Source: Prosapia bicincta
Lineage: Eukaryota; Arthropoda; Insecta; Hemiptera; Cercopidae
Length of the DNA: 64,000 nucleotides
Direction: 5' to 3'
Assembly (NCBI GenBank): GCA_036971475.1
Contig: JBAIZL010000010.1
Location: 10,928,026-10,992,025 of the forward strand
Shown one piece after another: positions 63,701 to 64,000 of the stretch (positions are counted from its first letter, which is position 1; each line of letters begins with the position of its first letter). Under the pieces are notes generated by a model. That model ran no database searches. It worked only from the letters and a program-made list of their open reading frames with translations, and was not told where the DNA came from. The position numbers and the translations under genes are program-made.

Positions 63701-64000
63701 GCATACAAGGAAAGGGGAGCAAGTGCATCACTGCTCGCATAGGCGGTGTAGGTTCTACATGATAGGATAACGTCACTCTAGTTTCACTATAATAACTGTT
63801 ACGAAGTATCGTTATACTAGTCGCGTAAGTCTATCTAATCGAGATGTTTACACAGCCTAATAGTGAAGCATACAGGGAAAGGGGAGCAAGTGCTTCACTG
63901 CTCGCAAGGGCGGTGTAGGTTCTACATGATAGGAAAACGTCACTCTAGTTTCACTATAATAACTGTTACGAAATATCGTTATACTAGTCGCGTAAGTCTA
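60733..64000. repeat. Right-hand satellite block, array continues past the window
   Basis: About 19.5 monomers are dominated by gaaacatacaaggaaagg, ataggaaaacg and cgaaatatcg types, with partial higher-order order. The rare ttgcgaaatatcg variant occurs at 61126 and 63131 (2005 bp, 12 monomers plus 1). The cagtgagagggg type at about 62370 repeats the one at about 60532 (1838 bp, 11 monomers plus 1). The last base lies inside a monomer, so the array is open on this side. Confidence 0.8.

Larger units (their letters stand above)
3662..64000. repeat. 167-bp satellite DNA array, about 360 copies, open at the right edge
   Basis: A single monomer is repeated head to tail in one orientation from about 3662 to the end. 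The landmark ggtgtagg recurs at 3863, 4030, 4197 and 4364, exactly 167 bp apart, and the last one seen is at 63912. A consensus-type monomer has 72 G+C out of 167 (about 43%). Highly conserved words are gtaggttctacatgat, cgtcactctagtttcac, taagtctatctaatcga and acacagcctaatagtgaagc. Variation concentrates at a few sites: aggga(a/g)agggg, g(t/a)g(c/t)aag, the hairpin segment ctgc(c/t)cgca(a/t)(g/a)ggc, gga(t/a)aacg, cta(t/a)(t/a)ataa, cgaa(g/a)tatcg, tc(g/a)cgtaag and gat(g/a)t(c/t). Length variants lack 4 bp (ctgcatgggc for ctgctcgcatgggc) or gain 1 bp (gggtaaacg). Stops occur in every frame of the consensus. No insert interrupts the array. The period is close to the DNA of one nucleosome, as in many centromeric or heterochromatic satellites; a centromeric role is inference. 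Confidence 0.97.

Noticed and set aside
3662..64000. CRISPR array
   Set aside because: The repeat is regular, but whole 167-bp units are near-identical, with no unique spacers alternating with short repeats, no cas genes and a eukaryotic context.
3662..64000. Telomeric, rDNA, histone or tRNA-gene tandem repeats
   Set aside because: No telomere-type short repeats, rRNA-like segments, histone-like coding frames or intact A and B boxes were recognised in the monomer. The ggttctac word only loosely resembles a B box.
3662..64000. CENP-B box in the monomer
   Set aside because: No segment of the consensus monomer matches the TTCG...A..CGGG pattern on either strand by eye.

Overview
This window is eukaryotic, most likely metazoan and probably arthropod nuclear DNA. 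It has no dense prokaryotic-type genes. It contains splice-site-bounded coding pieces, a decayed Tc1/mariner-type transposase and, above all, a very long tandem satellite array. The species cannot be read from the sequence. The arthropod lean rests on the transposase relic resembling families common in insects.

Left flank (1 to about 3660): AT-rich single-copy-looking DNA. It holds a pair of related dispersed-repeat copies (about 541-692 and 1033-1160), a CRE-type palindrome (1601-1608), a two-copy 134-bp-spaced direct repeat (2349-2464 and 2483-2598), a fossil transposase (about 2790-3270) broken by stops and a frameshift, and a strong candidate protein-coding exon on the minus strand (3582 down to 3414, 169 nt) with good acceptor and donor sites. 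A weaker, phase-compatible candidate terminal exon lies downstream on the same strand (2631 down to 2551). If this gene model is right, the transposon fossil lies in an intron, and the whole satellite array starts about 80 bp upstream of an exon, inside or next to the preceding intron.

Satellite array (about 3662 to beyond 64000): about 360 head-to-tail copies of a 167-bp monomer (about 43% GC), all in one orientation, running off the right edge. No gene, transposon or unrelated insert was seen inside it. Short length variants are 4 bp shorter or 1 bp longer. Each monomer carries a small hairpin in its most variable segment, next to a second inverted repeat.

Higher-order structure, found by matching rare variants at constant offsets: a left block of simple homogeneous monomers; a 26-monomer (4330 bp) tandem duplication at 11.05-19.66 kb that is nearly identical; 3-mer and 4-mer duplications at 20-23 kb; a 19-mer (3169 bp) family from 24.5 kb with a chimeric crossover junction at about 30.32 kb; and two copies of a very long superunit (32.54-45.38 kb and 45.55-60.73 kb), the second with an internal duplication at a spacing of exactly 12 monomers (2004 bp). 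This is the pattern of repeated unequal exchange or amplification seen in centromeric and heterochromatic satellites. All comparisons were made by eye. Small counts of differences are minimum estimates.
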